From Clostridium ganghwense (lineage in GTDB: Bacteria > Bacillota > Clostridia > Clostridiales > Clostridiaceae): a DNA stretch of 64,000 nt. Shown here in pieces: positions 33,719 through 44,019 of the stretch (the stretch's first letter is position 1; every line of letters starts with the position of its first letter). The notes beneath the pieces are model-generated. The model searched no databases. It worked only from the letters and a program-made list of their open reading frames with translations, and was not told the origin of the DNA. The DNA is taken from contig NZ_JAPQES010000007.1 in assembly GCF_026735165.1 (NCBI RefSeq), positions 1 to 64,000 of the forward strand, read 5' to 3'. The position numbers and the translations under genes were made by a program.

Positions 33719-34987
33719 ATGAAACCATTAGCAGATAGAATTAGACCTGATAATATTGAAGAGATAGTTGGCCAAGAGCATATATTAGGCAAAGATAAAA
33801 TATTAAATAAGTTAATTAAAAATAGAAAAGTGGTTAATATGATTTTTTATGGACCACCGGGAGTGGGTAAGACTACTGTAGCTAATTTAATAGCTAGATT
33901 TACTGATAAAAAACTATATAAATTAAATGCAACGACGGCATCTGTAAAAGACATACAAGAGATTATTAAAGATTTGAACAGTTTAATGACTTTTAAAGGA
34001 ATCGTTTTATATTTAGATGAGATACAAAATTTTAATAAAAAACAGCAGCAGTCCTTATTAGAATTTATGGAAGATGGGAGGATAACTTTAATAGCAAGCA
34101 CTACCGAAAATCCTTATCATTATATTTATAATGCTATTTTAAGTAGAGCTACTATTTTTGAATTTAAACCATTAAAAGAAGAAAATATAGTAAAAGCTTT
34201 AATGAGAGGATTAAGATTGCTGAATGATGAGTTTAAAAATACAGAAATAAAGGCTGAAGAAGATGTATTAAAATATATTGCAATAATGTGTAATGGTGAC
34301 TTAAGAAGAGCTATAAATGCATTAGAACTTTTAGTATATTCTACTAATCCTAATGAGGAAAATAAGCTGGAAATAAGTATGAATGATGTAAAAGAAAGTA
34401 TGCAGGGCAAAGCATTTAATTTTGATAAATATGGGGATAATTATTATGATGCATTAAGTGCACTTCAAAAAAGTATAAGGGGGAGTGACCCTGATGCAGC
34501 TATATTTTATGCCAGTATGCTTATAAAAGGTGGTCAGCTTTTATCTATATGTAGAAGGCTTCTGGTTATAGCATCAGAGGATATAGGTCTTGCATACCCA
34601 CAAGCAGCTAGTATTACATATTCATTAGTTCAAAGTGCAATGCAGTTAGGTTTACCAGAGGCGAGAATACCAATTGCACAAGCAGTAATTTTATTAGCTA
34701 CATCACCTAAATCAAATTCATCGTATAAAGCTATAAAAAAAGCTCTTTTAGATATAGAAAATAAAAATATAGGGGAAATTCCAATACATTTAAGAGATAA
34801 TCATTATTATGGAGCTAAACAGCTTAAACGAACAGGATATAAATATCCACATGATCATAAAGGTAATTATGTAGAACAGCAATATCTACCAGATGAATTG
34901 ATTGGGAGAAACTATTATATTCCCGGAGATAATAAGATGGAACGAGCTATAAAAGGATACTTAAATTCATTAAAAAATGAATATTAA
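33719..34987 (+). CDS. rarA: Replication-associated recombination protein RarA (MgsA)
   Basis: A 422-residue AAA+ ATPase of the RarA/MgsA/WRNIP1 family that acts at stalled replication forks. Walker A is GPPGVGKTT (about residues 44-52), Walker B is YLDEIQ, sensor 1 is STTEN and the arginine-finger segment is SRATIFEF. The C-terminal tetramerisation domain includes GAKQLKRTGYKYPHDHKGNYV. SD TTGGAGG. It stands between the EAL gene and the isc operon; the 104-bp gap after it contains the isc promoter. Confidence 0.93.
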   Translation: MKPLADRIRPDNIEEIVGQEHILGKDKILNKLIKNRKVVNMIFYGPPGVGKTTVANLIARFTDKKLYKLNATTASVKDIQEIIKDLNSLMTFKGIVLYLDEIQNFNKKQQQSLLEFMEDGRITLIASTTENPYHYIYNAILSRATIFEFKPLKEENIVKALMRGLRLLNDEFKNTEIKAEEDVLKYIAIMCNGDLRRAINALELLVYSTNPNEENKLEISMNDVKESMQGKAFNFDKYGDNYYDALSALQKSIRGSDPDAAIFYASMLIKGGQLLSICRRLLVIASEDIGLAYPQAASITYSLVQSAMQLGLPEARIPIAQAVILLATSPKSNSSYKAIKKALLDIENKNIGEIPIHLRDNHYYGAKQLKRTGYKYPHDHKGNYVEQQYLPDELIGRNYYIPGDNKMERAIKGYLNSLKNEY

Positions 34988-35014
34988 AGTATGTTTTAAG
35001 CGAAAATATTAATG

Positions 35015-35043
35015 TTGACAAATATAGTAGGAATTGATAATAT
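35015..35043 (+). promoter_or_regulatory. Promoter of the isc operon
   Basis: TTGACA (35015-35020) lies 17 bp from TAATAT (35038-35043), with TATAAT overlapping at 35041-35046. It is the only good -35 element in the gap before iscR. An IscR-type operator could overlap it but is not clear by eye. Confidence 0.55.
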
Positions 35044-35091
35044 AATAAAGAAAGCCTAGCAAAACACTCGGAATTCAAAAGGAGTGATTAA

Positions 35092-35523
35092 ATGAAATTA
35101 TCAACTAAGGGTAGATATGGTGTTAGGGCTATGGTAGACTTAGCAATACATTATGGAGAAGTACCAGTTTCTATAAAAAGTATAGCAGAGAGACAGGGGA
35201 TTTCAGAGAGTTATTTAGAACAGCTTTTTTCACCACTAAGAAAGGCAAAACTGATAAAAAGTATTAGAGGAGCACAAGGTGGTTATGTATTAAATAAAGA
35301 GCCTAAAGATATTACAGCAGCAGATGTCATTGCGGTTTTAGAAGGGCCTATAGAAATATCTTCATGTGTTGATGAAGGAGTATGCAGTAACAGCAATATA
35401 GATTGTTGTTCAACAAGACTTCTTTGGGGAAAAATAAAAAAGAGTATAGAAGACATAACACAATCGATTACATTGCAAGATATGGTAGATGATTATAATA
35501 AAATGTTAAAAGATAAGGAGTGA
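35092..35523 (+). CDS. iscR: Rrf2 family transcriptional regulator IscR-like
   Basis: A 143-residue winged-helix regulator of the Rrf2 family. It starts LSTKGRYGVRAMVDLA, with the wing around RGAQGGYVL, and has cysteines C92, C98, C105 and C106 in SSCVDEGVCSNSNIDCC. C92 and C98 match the [2Fe-2S] ligands of E. coli IscR; the third ligand is shifted by one or two residues. CymR-type Rrf2 proteins lack these cysteines. It heads the operon iscR-iscS-iscU-mnmA and is expected to sense Fe-S status and repress the operon. Its stop overlaps the iscS SD region. Confidence 0.92.
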   Translation: MKLSTKGRYGVRAMVDLAIHYGEVPVSIKSIAERQGISESYLEQLFSPLRKAKLIKSIRGAQGGYVLNKEPKDITAADVIAVLEGPIEISSCVDEGVCSNSNIDCCSTRLLWGKIKKSIEDITQSITLQDMVDDYNKMLKDKE

Positions 35524-35528
35524 CAGAA

Positions 35529-36719
35529 ATGACAAAGAAAATTTATATGGATTATTCAGCAACTACATACACAAAGCCAGAAGTATTAGAAGAAATGCTT
35601 CCTTATTTTACTGAAAGCTTTGGTAATCCATCATCTTTATATACTTTATCTAATGGAAATAAAAAAGCTGTAGTTACAGCTAGAGAAAAGGTATCAAAAG
35701 CTATTAATGCTGAAAAAGATGAAATTTATTTTACAGCAGGTGGTTCAGAAGCTGATAACTGGGCTATTAAAGGAATTGCCTTTGCCCATAAAAATAAAGG
35801 TAATCACATAATTACTACTAACATTGAACATCATGCAGTTTTAAATACATGTAAATTCTTAGAGAAAAATGGATTTGAAGTTACTTATTTACCAGTTGAT
35901 GAATATGGATTAATAGATATTAAGCAGCTTCAAGAAGCTATTACTGATAAAACAATATTGGTTTCAGTTATGTTTGCAAATAATGAAATAGGAGCTATAC
36001 AACCAATAAAAGAAATTGGAGAAATATGCAGAGAAAAGAAGATTTTATTTCATACCGATGCAGTTCAAGCAGTTGGGCATGTACCAATTGATGTAAAGGA
36101 TATGCACATTGATTTATTATCTATGGCTGCACATAAGTTTTATGGGCCTAAAGGTGTAGGAGCTCTTTATATAAGAAGAGGTGTAAAGATAGAAAACTTA
36201 ATTCATGGCGGTGGTCAAGAAAGAAGCAAAAGAGCAAGTACTGAAAATGTTCCGGGAATTGTTGGTATAGGAAAATCTATTGAACTTGCTATTAAAAACA
36301 TGAATGAAGAAAATAAGAAACTGGAAGGATTTAGAGATAAACTTATAAAGGAACTTATGGTTAGAATACCACATACAAAATTAAATGGACCTACTGGAGA
36401 TAAAAGACTTCCTGGTAATGTAAATATGAGTTTCATTGGAATTGAAGGAGAAACTTTATTATTGGATTTAGATGATAAAGGAATATATGCTTCAACAGGA
36501 AGTGCTTGTGCTTCAGGAGATTTATCTGCATCACATGTGCTTCTAGCTATAGGATTATCACATGGAGTTGCTCATGGTTCATTAAGATTGAGTTTAGGAG
36601 AAGGAACAACAGAAGAAGAAGTGGATTATGTTATAGAAGTACTACCAGAAATAATAAAAAGAAGAAGAGAAATGTCACCATATTGGGAACAATTTCTTGT
36701 TGAGAAAGGAGAAAGATAA
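35529..36719 (+). CDS. iscS: Cysteine desulfurase (NifS/IscS)
   Basis: A 396-residue PLP-dependent cysteine desulfurase that supplies sulfur for Fe-S clusters and tRNA thiolation. The PLP lysine is K203 in AAHKFYGPKG, the catalytic loop is STGSACASG with C327, and the conserved His is in ETNIEHHAVLNT-like TTNIEHHAV. ATG 35529 is chosen (AAGGAG 8 nt upstream); the GTG at 35520 overlaps the SD. The preceding iscR ends 5 nt before it and iscU starts 2 nt after it. Clostridial annotations use both nifS and iscS for this gene. Confidence 0.95.
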   Translation: MTKKIYMDYSATTYTKPEVLEEMLPYFTESFGNPSSLYTLSNGNKKAVVTAREKVSKAINAEKDEIYFTAGGSEADNWAIKGIAFAHKNKGNHIITTNIEHHAVLNTCKFLEKNGFEVTYLPVDEYGLIDIKQLQEAITDKTILVSVMFANNEIGAIQPIKEIGEICREKKILFHTDAVQAVGHVPIDVKDMHIDLLSMAAHKFYGPKGVGALYIRRGVKIENLIHGGGQERSKRASTENVPGIVGIGKSIELAIKNMNEENKKLEGFRDKLIKELMVRIPHTKLNGPTGDKRLPGNVNMSFIGIEGETLLLDLDDKGIYASTGSACASGDLSASHVLLAIGLSHGVAHGSLRLSLGEGTTEEEVDYVIEVLPEIIKRRREMSPYWEQFLVEKGER

Positions 36720-36721
36720 TT

Positions 36722-37153
36722 ATGTATAGTGAAAAAGTAATGGATCATTTTAGAAATCCTAGAAATGTTGGAGAAATTGAAAAGCCAAGTGGAGTAGGAG
36801 AAGTTGGTAATCCACAATGTGGAGATATAATGAAAATATATTTAGAGGTAGAAGACAATGTTATTAAAGATGTTAAATTTAAAACCTTTGGATGTGGTTC
36901 TGCTATAGCTTCTTCAAGTATGGCTACGGAACTTATAAAAGGAAAGACTTTAGAAGAAGCTTGGGGATTATCTAATAAAGCAGTAGCAGAAGCTTTAGAT
37001 GGACTTCCACCAGTTAAAATGCACTGCTCAGTTCTTGCTGAAGAAGCTATTCATAAAGCAATAAATGACTATAGAATAAAAAAAGGACTTGAGCCTTGGC
37101 AAATGAAGCATCATTCAGAGCATATTCATGAGCATGTACATGGACATGAATAA
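36722..37153 (+). CDS. iscU: Fe-S cluster scaffold NifU/IscU with His-rich tail
   Basis: A 143-residue scaffold protein on which IscS assembles clusters. Ligand cysteines are C33 (GNPQCGD), C58 (TFGCGSA) and C102 (KMHCSVLAEEA), all conserved, with Asp35 as in IscU. The common IscU chaperone motif region is LPPVKMHCS. The last 14 residues, HHSEHIHEHVHGHE, contain 7 histidines and extend beyond the fold, suggesting a metal-binding tail. It lies 2 nt after iscS and 29 nt before mnmA. Confidence 0.94.
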   Translation: MYSEKVMDHFRNPRNVGEIEKPSGVGEVGNPQCGDIMKIYLEVEDNVIKDVKFKTFGCGSAIASSSMATELIKGKTLEEAWGLSNKAVAEALDGLPPVKMHCSVLAEEAIHKAINDYRIKKGLEPWQMKHHSEHIHEHVHGHE

Positions 37154-37182
37154 ACACAAACAAATGAAGAACAGGTGATTAG

Positions 37183-38220
37183 ATGAAGAAAAAAGTAGCA
37201 ATTGGATTAAGTGGAGGCGTTGATAGTTCTGTTGCAGCATATCTGTTAAAACAAAAAGGATATGATGTTATAGGTGTAACATTACGTTTGTGTTCAGAAG
37301 TTGATATTTCAGATGATGCCAAAAAAGTTGCAGAGAAGTTGAATATTCCTCATTATGTTATAGATTTAAGAGATGAATTTAAAAAGTATGTAATTGATAA
37401 TTTTGCTAATGAATATTTGAGTGGAAGAACTCCTAATCCTTGTGCTGTATGTAATAAACATATAAAGTTTGGAATAATGTTGGATAAGGCTAAGGAACTT
37501 GGGGCTGAATATATAGCAACAGGGCATTATGCAAGAATAGAAGAGCATAATGGAAGATATATACTTGTTGCTGCAGAAGATCAAAGAAAAGATCAAACTT
37601 ATATGTTATATAGTTTAAGCCAAGAAATTTTAAAACATGTTTTAATGCCCTGTGGAGAATATTCTAAGAGTAAGATAAGAGAAATAGCGAAGAAAATTGG
37701 ACTTGAAGTTCATGATAAAAAAGAAAGTATGGAAATATGCTTTATTCCAGATAATGACCATGGTAAATACATTGAAAAATTGATACCAACACATGTTGAG
37801 AATGGAAATTTTGTAGATGAAAATGGGAAAGTTGTAGGTAAACATAAAGGCATAATTTATTATACTATTGGTCAAAGAAAAGGATTAGGATTAGCTTTAG
37901 GAGAACCTGTATTCGTAATTGATATACGTCCAGAAACTAACGAAGTTGTAATAGGAAAAGAGGAAGAAATATTTAAAACTACTTTAATTGCTAAGGATGT
38001 AAATTTTATTCCTTTTGATAAGCTTGAAAATCCTATGGAGGTAGAAGCTAAAATACGATATTCTACTTCTAAAAGTAAAGCTACTATAAATATGCTTAAT
38101 GATGGCAGAGTGAAAGTAGAATTTGAGGATAAACAGCGAGCTATTACTAAAGGTCAGTGTGTAGTTTTCTATTCAAAAGATCTACTTTTAGGTGGCGGAA
38201 CTATTGATGAAATAATTTAG
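37183..38220 (+). CDS. mnmA: tRNA-specific 2-thiouridylase MnmA
   Basis: A 345-residue enzyme that thiolates U34 of tRNA Lys, Glu and Gln using sulfur from a cysteine desulfurase. The ATP-binding PP-loop is [11 protein letters not shown], the nucleophile region is [14 protein letters not shown] (C87, C90) and the second catalytic cysteine is in [27 protein letters not shown] and the C-terminal beta-barrel are intact. As the last gene of iscR-iscS-iscU-mnmA, it ties sulfur mobilisation to tRNA modification. Confidence 0.95.
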   Translation: MKKKVAIGLSGGVDSSVAAYLLKQKGYDVIGVTLRLCSEVDISDDAKKVAEKLNIPHYVIDLRDEFKKYVIDNFANEYLSGRTPNPCAVCNKHIKFGIMLDKAKELGAEYIATGHYARIEEHNGRYILVAAEDQRKDQTYMLYSLSQEILKHVLMPCGEYSKSKIREIAKKIGLEVHDKKESMEICFIPDNDHGKYIEKLIPTHVENGNFVDENGKVVGKHKGIIYYTIGQRKGLGLALGEPVFVIDIRPETNEVVIGKEEEIFKTTLIAKDVNFIPFDKLENPMEVEAKIRYSTSKSKATINMLNDGRVKVEFEDKQRAITKGQCVVFYSKDLLLGGGTIDEII

Positions 38221-38263
38221 GATTAAATAAAGAAAAAGTAATAAAAGAATTATTTTAAAGAAT

Positions 38264-38307
38264 AAAAAAAGGCAAATTACAGATTAGACTGTATTTTGTC
38301 TTTTTTT
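38264..38307 (+). terminator. Terminator of the isc-mnmA operon
   Basis: AAAAAAAGGCAAATTACAG pairs, with two mismatches, to CTGTATTTTGTCTTTTTTT. A long T-tract follows the stem; it lies 44 nt after mnmA. Confidence 0.8.
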
Positions 38308-38391
38308 ACGTAGAAATATAGTTAAAACTGTAATAAGTTTAGTGTAAGTGGAAATACTAGACATAAATAGTCATGTTGAAATGGTGATGAT

Positions 38392-38883
38392 ATGTATAGA
38401 AGTAAAGATTTTTTAATGATGGAAGTAGTAGATATAAAAGGTAAAAAAATAGGATTTATAAAAGACATTTTGATTGATTTTAATAAAGGAGTTGTTACAG
38501 GATTTAGTATATCTTCTTATAGCTTATTTCATAAAAGTGTTAGTATTTCAAAAAAAGATATAATATCTTTTAATTATAAAATGATAATAAAAAGAAGCAG
38601 AAAGGAAGAAAAACTTAAATTTTTTCCTTTAAAAGGTATAGATGTTATAGATAAATTTGGAAATGATATAGGAATCATGGAAGATATTGTTTTTGATAAC
38701 ATTACCTTTAAAATTAATGGAGTGGTAGTTTCAAAAGGGTTAATACGTAATTTCATTAATGGAAAGAAAATATTTTTAATCAAGGAGTTAATATTAGGAG
38801 AAAAAAATATTTTGTATTATGGAGAAGATAAAAAAATGAATTTTAAAACTATGCCTCATGATGTGGTTGGTAAAAATAGATGA
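38392..38883 (+). CDS. PRC-barrel domain protein
   Basis: A 163-residue protein with two PRC-barrel-like halves, MEVVDIKGKKIGFIKDILIDF at the N-terminus and IDVIDKFGNDIGIMEDIVFD around residues 80-100. PRC-barrels are small beta-barrels found in RimM, YlmC and photosynthetic proteins, and act in protein or RNA contacts. The gene has an SD (GGTGATG) and overlaps the next gene (permease) by 4 nt (ATGA), so the two are translationally coupled. Specific function unknown. Confidence 0.82.
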   Translation: MYRSKDFLMMEVVDIKGKKIGFIKDILIDFNKGVVTGFSISSYSLFHKSVSISKKDIISFNYKMIIKRSRKEEKLKFFPLKGIDVIDKFGNDIGIMEDIVFDNITFKINGVVVSKGLIRNFINGKKIFLIKELILGEKNILYYGEDKKMNFKTMPHDVVGKNR

Positions 38884-39914
38884 AAATAAATGAAATTTTT
38901 AAAAATAAATTAATAAAGAGTGCAGTATATATATGCATAATTACTTTTATTATTTTCATCATTTTGAAAATCTCCATATTAAAAGAAATAGTTTTTCTAT
39001 TATTAATTTCATTTGTTGTAGCATATAGTTTAAAACCACTTCAAAAGATATTGCTAGAAAGGGGAATGAAGCTAAAACATTCAGCTATTCTATTGATATT
39101 AGGTTTATTTGTAACAGTGATAATGATTTTTACACTTTTAATACCATCTATATTTAGAGAAAGTTTAAATATTGGTAATACAATTGATGAAATTGGTAAA
39201 TACTTTGGTGAATTTTATCATAGGTTTAAACCTCTAGGTGATAATAAAATAATATATACACTTATTAATAATATAAATAATAAGATTAATAAAGGATTTA
39301 TTGATTTATTCAATAGAGTATTAGAATTAGGAGCTGAATTTGGTGAAAATGCATTGTCATATATTGTTATTCCAATAATCACATATTACTTTTTATGTGA
39401 TGGTGAATATTTATTCAATAAAATATTATTATTTTGTCCATTGAATAGTAGAAGAATAATAAGGAAGATAAATAGAGATGTAGATAAAATCTTAGGTAGA
39501 TATATTGTTAGTCAGTTTATGCTTTGTATAATGATAAGTATAATTACCTTTATAGCATTAATCCTTACAGGTGTAAAACTTCCTATTATACTTTCTATAT
39601 TAAATGGGATTTTCAATATTATACCATATTTTGGACCTATTTTAGGTGCAGTACCTGCTGTGATAATGGCATTTCTAACATCGCCTAAAACAGCTTTATA
39701 TACTGCAGGATGTTTATATGTAATTCAGCTAATAGAGGGGAATATCATTTCTCCAAAAGTAACAGGGGAAAGTGTAAGTATACATCCTATAGGAGTTATA
39801 ATAATTTTGCTTTTAGGAGAGAAAATTGGGGGGCTTTTAGGAATGGTTTTAGCAGTACCTATAAGTGTTATAATAAAGGTTATTTATGAAGACCTAAATT
39901 ATTATTTATTTTGA
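38880..39914 (+). CDS. AI-2E family transporter (PerM/YdbI-like permease)
   Basis: A 344-residue membrane protein with about eight helices and the AI-2E transporter pattern: N-terminal helix pairs (FVVAYSLKPLQKILLERG), a soluble region near residues 95-150, and C-terminal FNIIPYFGPILGAVPAVIMAF and GNIISPKVTGESVSIHPIGV. The family includes putative Na+/H+ antiporters and exporters; the AI-2 link is weak. The start codon overlaps the stop of the PRC-barrel gene (ATGA), indicating an operon. Confidence 0.9.
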   Translation: MKINEIFKNKLIKSAVYICIITFIIFIILKISILKEIVFLLLISFVVAYSLKPLQKILLERGMKLKHSAILLILGLFVTVIMIFTLLIPSIFRESLNIGNTIDEIGKYFGEFYHRFKPLGDNKIIYTLINNINNKINKGFIDLFNRVLELGAEFGENALSYIVIPIITYYFLCDGEYLFNKILLFCPLNSRRIIRKINRDVDKILGRYIVSQFMLCIMISIITFIALILTGVKLPIILSILNGIFNIIPYFGPILGAVPAVIMAFLTSPKTALYTAGCLYVIQLIEGNIISPKVTGESVSIHPIGVIIILLLGEKIGGLLGMVLAVPISVIIKVIYEDLNYYLF

Positions 39915-39942
39915 TATATATTACCATATTAAACTTATAATA

Positions 39943-39971
39943 TTGACATAAATACTATTTTTTCTTATAAT
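39943..39971 (+). promoter_or_regulatory. Consensus sigma-A promoter of the alaS T-box transcript
   Basis: TTGACA (39943-39948), a 17-bp spacer and TATAAT (39966-39971): a perfect consensus housekeeping promoter. Transcription should start near 39978, just before the T-box leader. Confidence 0.85.
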
Positions 39972-39999
39972 CAAAATATCGTATTTTACAAATTAATAG

Positions 40000-40223
40000 T
40001 GTAGGGCAATGACGAGAATGAGTAAATATTATGTTTTATTCAGAGAGGAAGTGGTTGGTGAAAACTTCTTAAAACAAATATTGAAGCTATCTAGGAGTCT
40101 TTATTTATTGAGAGATATATTGTGTGCATATTCTACGAAAACTATGTACTATTATATATAATTAGGGTGGTACCGCGGAAAAACTTTCGTCCCTTATTTT
40201 AGGGAATGAGAGTTTTTTGTTTT
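40000..40223 (+). promoter_or_regulatory. T-box riboswitch, alanine-specific, upstream of alaS
   Basis: A leader that reads tRNA charging. Stem I begins around GCAATGACGAGAATGAGTAA. The T-box sequence AGGGTGGTACCGCGG is at 40164-40178 and binds the tRNA acceptor end. The terminator is formed by 40179-40194 and 40201-40217, with a T6 run. A GCT triplet followed by A at 40086-40088 is a plausible alanine specifier. The downstream gene is alaS, which supports alanine specificity. The exact specifier loop was not folded. Confidence 0.93.
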
Positions 40224-40256
40224 TACAAAAAATAATTTAATATGGAGGAATTATAT

Positions 40257-42896
40257 ATGGAAAAAATGGGATTAAACCAGATTAGAGAAGCGTATTTAAA
40301 ATTTTTTGAAAGTAAGGAACATTTAAGATTAAATAGTTTTTCATTGGTTCCTAAAAATGATAAAAGTTTATTATTGATAAATGCAGGTATGGCACCGCTA
40401 AAACCTTATTTTACTGGTCTTCAAACTCCACCAAATAAGAGAATTGCTACTTGTCAAAAATGTATAAGAACAGGTGATATTGAAAATGTAGGGAAAACTT
40501 CAAGACATGCTACTTTCTTTGAAATGCTTGGAAATTTTTCTTTTGGAGATTATTTTAAAAATGAAGTTATTCCTTGGGCTTGGGAATTTGTTACAGAAGT
40601 CTTAAGTATACCTAAAGAAAAATTATATGTAACTATATATTTAGATGATGATGAAGCTTATGAGTTATGGACTACTAAGACAGATGTTAACCCTAAACAC
40701 ATATTTAGACTAGGTAAGGAAGATAATTTCTGGGAACATGGAGTTGGACCTTGTGGACCATGTTCTGAAATACATTTTTATAAAGATGAAGGGGAAATAG
40801 TATCAGCAGAAGATTTTGTTGAAAAATCAGATGCAGATAGAGCTGTTGAATTTTGGAATCTTGTTTTCACACAATTTGATAAAGATGAAGAAGGAAATTA
40901 TAATAAGTTAGATTTTCCTAACATTGATACTGGTATGGGACTTGAAAGAATGGCTACTATTATGCAGGGGGTTGAAACGATTTTTGAGGTGGATACTATT
41001 AAAAGCATCCTAGACAAAAGTGGAGAATTAGTAGGTATAAAATACGGAGAAGATCAAGTTAAAGATGTATCATTAAGAATAATTACTGACCACACTAGAA
41101 GTGTTGCTTTTATGATAAGTGATGGTATACTTCCATCAAATGAAGGAAGAGGATATGTTTTAAGAAGATTGCTTAGAAGAGCAGCAAGACATGGGAGACT
41201 TCTTGGAGTGGAAGAAGCATTTTTAAATAAAATAGTTGATACTGTAATAGAAAATTCAGGAGAAGCTTATCTAGAATTAAAAGATAAACAAGAGTACATC
41301 AAAAAAGTTATAGCAATAGAAGAAGAAAGATTTGGTGAAACTATTGGTTCTGGAATGGAAATATTAAAAGGATATATAGAAAAAATTCAAAAAGAAAATG
41401 AGAACGTGTTATCTGGAGATAAAGTATTTAAGCTATATGATACTTATGGATTTCCTGTAGAATTAACACAAGAAATTTTAGAAGAAAAAGAAATATGTGT
41501 AGATTTAGATGGATTCAATGAAGAAATGAGGATACAAAGAGAAAGAGCTAGAGCTGCTAGAGGTGAAAATACTTATATGGGAACTGATGTAAAAGTTCTT
41601 GACACAATACCAGTAGAAATAGAAACAACATTTGATGGGTATAATAATTTAGAATTGACTTCTAAAGTTAAAGTGATAATCAAAAATGATGAGTTTGTTT
41701 CTTCTATTGAAGAAGGAGAAAAAGGTATTATTGTTATGGAAGCTACGCCTTTCTATGCTGAAATGGGAGGGCAAGTAGGAGATAAAGGTATAATTTATAC
41801 TGATAGCTTTACAGCAAAGGTTGAAGATTGTAAAAAGAATATTGGTGGCAAAATAGTTCATTTTGTAGAAGTAGAAAAAGGAAGTATAAGTTTAGAAGAT
41901 GACGTAACTCTTAAAGTTGATAAGATTAGAAGAGAAAAAGTTGAAAAGAATCATAGTGCTACACACATGATTCATGCAGCATTACGTCAGGTGATTGGAG
42001 ACCACGTTCATCAATCTGGATCATATGTTGATGATGAAAGATTAAGATTTGACTTTACTCATTTTACAGCTGTTACTACAGAGGAATTAATAGAAATTGA
42101 GAATCTTGTAAATAAAAAAATTATGGAAGTTTATGAAGTAGATACTAAAGTTATGACATTAGAAGAAGCTAGAGAATCAGGAGCTGTAGCTTTATTTGAT
42201 GAAAAATATGGAGATAGGGTTAGAGTTGTAAATATCGGTGGTTTTAGTACAGAACTTTGTGGTGGAACACATGTTAATAATTCTGGTAAGATAGGTTTAT
42301 TTAAAATTATATCTGAAAGTGGAATTGCTGCAGGAATAAGAAGAATAGAAGCTGTTACAGGTGAAAATGCATTAAGGTTTATTGATAAGAAAAATGAAGT
42401 TTTAAGAATGGTTTCTGAAACACTTAAATGTTCTGAAAAGGAAATTATTAATAAATTAGAACAACAATCAAATGAATTAAAAGAGAAAGATAAGGAAATA
42501 TCTGCTCTTAAAGCTAAACTTGCTAGTGGTTCAGAAGATGAAATATTAAATAATATTAAAGAAATAAACGGTGTGAAATATACTGCAACGGTATTAAAGG
42601 ACATTGATGGAGAGGCTTTAAGAGATTTAGCTGATAAGATAAAAAATAAAATGAGCAGCGGTCTTGTTGTTCTTGGAAGTAAAAGTGGAGAAAAAGTTCA
42701 ATTTGTAGCAATGGCTACGAAAGATGTAGTATCTAAAGGAGTTCATTGTGGAAAAATTATTAAAGAAGTTGCAAAAATCGCTGGCGGTGGCGGCGGTGGA
42801 AGACCAGATATGGCGCAAGCAGGAGGTAAAAATGCTGAAAAACTTGGTGAAGCGATAGAGCAAGTACAAAAAATTATGGAAGATTTAGTAAAATAG
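40257..42896 (+). CDS. alaS: Alanyl-tRNA synthetase
   Basis: An 879-residue class II synthetase that charges tRNA-Ala. The N-terminal aminoacylation domain has [37 protein letters not shown] and [14 protein letters not shown]. The editing domain has [13 protein letters not shown] and CGGTHV, and the C-terminal DHHA1 domain ends in a glycine-rich segment ([16 protein letters not shown]). ATG 40257 is chosen because GGAGG lies 8 nt upstream; ATG 40242 precedes the SD. Controlled by the T-box leader. The downstream genes ireB, ruvX and yrzB follow in order as in Bacillus. Confidence 0.97.
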   Translation: MEKMGLNQIREAYLKFFESKEHLRLNSFSLVPKNDKSLLLINAGMAPLKPYFTGLQTPPNKRIATCQKCIRTGDIENVGKTSRHATFFEMLGNFSFGDYFKNEVIPWAWEFVTEVLSIPKEKLYVTIYLDDDEAYELWTTKTDVNPKHIFRLGKEDNFWEHGVGPCGPCSEIHFYKDEGEIVSAEDFVEKSDADRAVEFWNLVFTQFDKDEEGNYNKLDFPNIDTGMGLERMATIMQGVETIFEVDTIKSILDKSGELVGIKYGEDQVKDVSLRIITDHTRSVAFMISDGILPSNEGRGYVLRRLLRRAARHGRLLGVEEAFLNKIVDTVIENSGEAYLELKDKQEYIKKVIAIEEERFGETIGSGMEILKGYIEKIQKENENVLSGDKVFKLYDTYGFPVELTQEILEEKEICVDLDGFNEEMRIQRERARAARGENTYMGTDVKVLDTIPVEIETTFDGYNNLELTSKVKVIIKNDEFVSSIEEGEKGIIVMEATPFYAEMGGQVGDKGIIYTDSFTAKVEDCKKNIGGKIVHFVEVEKGSISLEDDVTLKVDKIRREKVEKNHSATHMIHAALRQVIGDHVHQSGSYVDDERLRFDFTHFTAVTTEELIEIENLVNKKIMEVYEVDTKVMTLEEARESGAVALFDEKYGDRVRVVNIGGFSTELCGGTHVNNSGKIGLFKIISESGIAAGIRRIEAVTGENALRFIDKKNEVLRMVSETLKCSEKEIINKLEQQSNELKEKDKEISALKAKLASGSEDEILNNIKEINGVKYTATVLKDIDGEALRDLADKIKNKMSSGLVVLGSKSGEKVQFVAMATKDVVSKGVHCGKIIKEVAKIAGGGGGGRPDMAQAGGKNAEKLGEAIEQVQKIMEDLVK

Positions 42897-42982
42897 TATA
42901 CTTTTTAATAAATTTAGTTTATAATAAGATTAAAAGAAGGTTGAATTGTAAACTGCATACTTAAAAAAGGGGTGAGGCAGTT

Positions 42983-43237
42983 ATGGGAATTAACGAAAAT
43001 ACTATGCAATTTGATATTCAAAACAATAAAGAGGATTTGACAAGAATAATTTTAACTCAAGTAAATGCTTCATTAAAAGAAAAGGGATATAATCCTATTA
43101 ATCAATTGGTTGGATATTTAATTTCAGGTGATCCTACTTATATTACTAACCATAATGGAGCAAGAGCATTAGTAAGAAAATTAGAGAGAGATGAGATTCT
43201 TGAAGAAGTTCTAAAAGCCTATTTATCAATTAAATAA
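42983..43237 (+). CDS. ireB: IreB family regulatory phosphoprotein (UPF0297, YrzL)
   Basis: An 84-residue protein of the UPF0297/IreB family, conserved next to alaS and ruvX in Firmicutes. It shows NTMQFDI at the N-terminus (T7 aligns with one of the Thr residues phosphorylated in E. faecalis IreB), then [21 protein letters not shown] and [16 protein letters not shown]. IreB is a small substrate of the IreK Ser/Thr kinase and affects cephalosporin tolerance in enterococci; the role in clostridia is untested. SD GGGGTGAGG. Confidence 0.93.
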   Translation: MGINENTMQFDIQNNKEDLTRIILTQVNASLKEKGYNPINQLVGYLISGDPTYITNHNGARALVRKLERDEILEEVLKAYLSIK

Positions 43238-43259
43238 AAATGCCCTTTTGGGCATTTTT
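43236..43259 (+). terminator. Hairpin terminator after ireB
   Basis: AAAATGCCC pairs with GGGCATTTT around a TTTT loop, ending in Ts. It overlaps the ireB stop, so ruvX may be transcribed partly by read-through. Confidence 0.82.
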
Positions 43260-43298
43260 ATTTTAACATTACGCATAATATAAATGAGGAGAAACTTT

Positions 43299-43706
43299 AT
43301 GAGAATATTAGGTTTAGATGTTGGAGATAAAACAATTGGAGTTGCAATTAGTGACCCATTGGGATTTACGGCACAAGGAATAACTACAATTCAAAGAAAA
43401 AATGAAGAATATGATATAAAAGAGTTATCTAAAATTTGTCAAGAATATAATGTGGAATCCATAATTTGTGGATTGCCTAAAAATATGAATGGCACAATAG
43501 GAACTCAAGGAGAAAAGGTTGTAGAATTTTGCGAAATAATAAAACAAAACATACAAATACCTATAAAAATGTGGGATGAAAGACTTACTACTGCAGCTGC
43601 ACACAGGGCAATGCTTGAAGCCGATTTATCTAGAGCAAAACGAAAAAAAATAGTTGATAAGCTAGCTGCTGTATATATTTTACAAGGATATTTAGATAGT
43701 TTATAG
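43299..43706 (+). CDS. ruvX: RuvX/YqgF, putative pre-16S rRNA nuclease / Holliday junction resolvase
   Basis: A 135-residue RNase H-fold protein. The first acidic motif is [18 protein letters not shown], the second contains [12 protein letters not shown], and the third is [12 protein letters not shown], with a conserved C-terminal [13 protein letters not shown]. YqgF was proposed as a Holliday junction resolvase and later shown to process 16S rRNA ends. ATG 43299 is chosen because AGGAGA is 8 nt upstream; ATG 43284 lacks an SD. It is followed after 17 nt by yrzB, as in B. subtilis. Confidence 0.94.
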   Translation: MRILGLDVGDKTIGVAISDPLGFTAQGITTIQRKNEEYDIKELSKICQEYNVESIICGLPKNMNGTIGTQGEKVVEFCEIIKQNIQIPIKMWDERLTTAAAHRAMLEADLSRAKRKKIVDKLAAVYILQGYLDSL

Positions 43707-43723
43707 AAAAAGGAGATAGGACA

Positions 43724-43978
43724 ATGGAGAATGAGTTTAATACAATTATATTAAGAGATGAAAACAATAATGAAGTTGAGTTTGAGTTAATAATGAAATT
43801 TGATATAGAAGATAAAGGCTATGTAATAGTGACACCAATGGAAAGTGATGAAGAGGAAGCTATAGCTTTTAGAATAGATAAAGATGAAAATAATGAAGAT
43901 ATATTTGTAACTATAGAAAATGATGATGAATTTAGAATGGTTACAGAAGCTTATGAAACATTAAGTTTAGAACAATAA
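43724..43978 (+). CDS. yrzB: DUF1292 protein (YrzB, UPF0473)
   Basis: An 84-residue very acidic protein of the DUF1292/UPF0473 family. Its core is NNEVEFELIMKFDIEDKGYVIVTP followed by EAIAFRIDKDENNE. It is always found near alaS-yrzL-ruvX in Firmicutes, but no biochemical role is established. It ends 149 nt before fur, where a promoter and Fur box lie, so it probably closes the alaS transcript. Confidence 0.92.
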   Translation: MENEFNTIILRDENNNEVEFELIMKFDIEDKGYVIVTPMESDEEEAIAFRIDKDENNEDIFVTIENDDEFRMVTEAYETLSLEQ

Positions 43979-44019
43979 TAGAAAGAATATATCTAGACCA
44001 AAAGGAGAAAGTGATTGTT

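Noticed and set aside
42131-42604. 157-codon open frame antisense to alaS
   Set aside because: alaS is complete and conserved here. The antisense product is Ser/Leu/Ile-rich with no recognisable domain and no SD.
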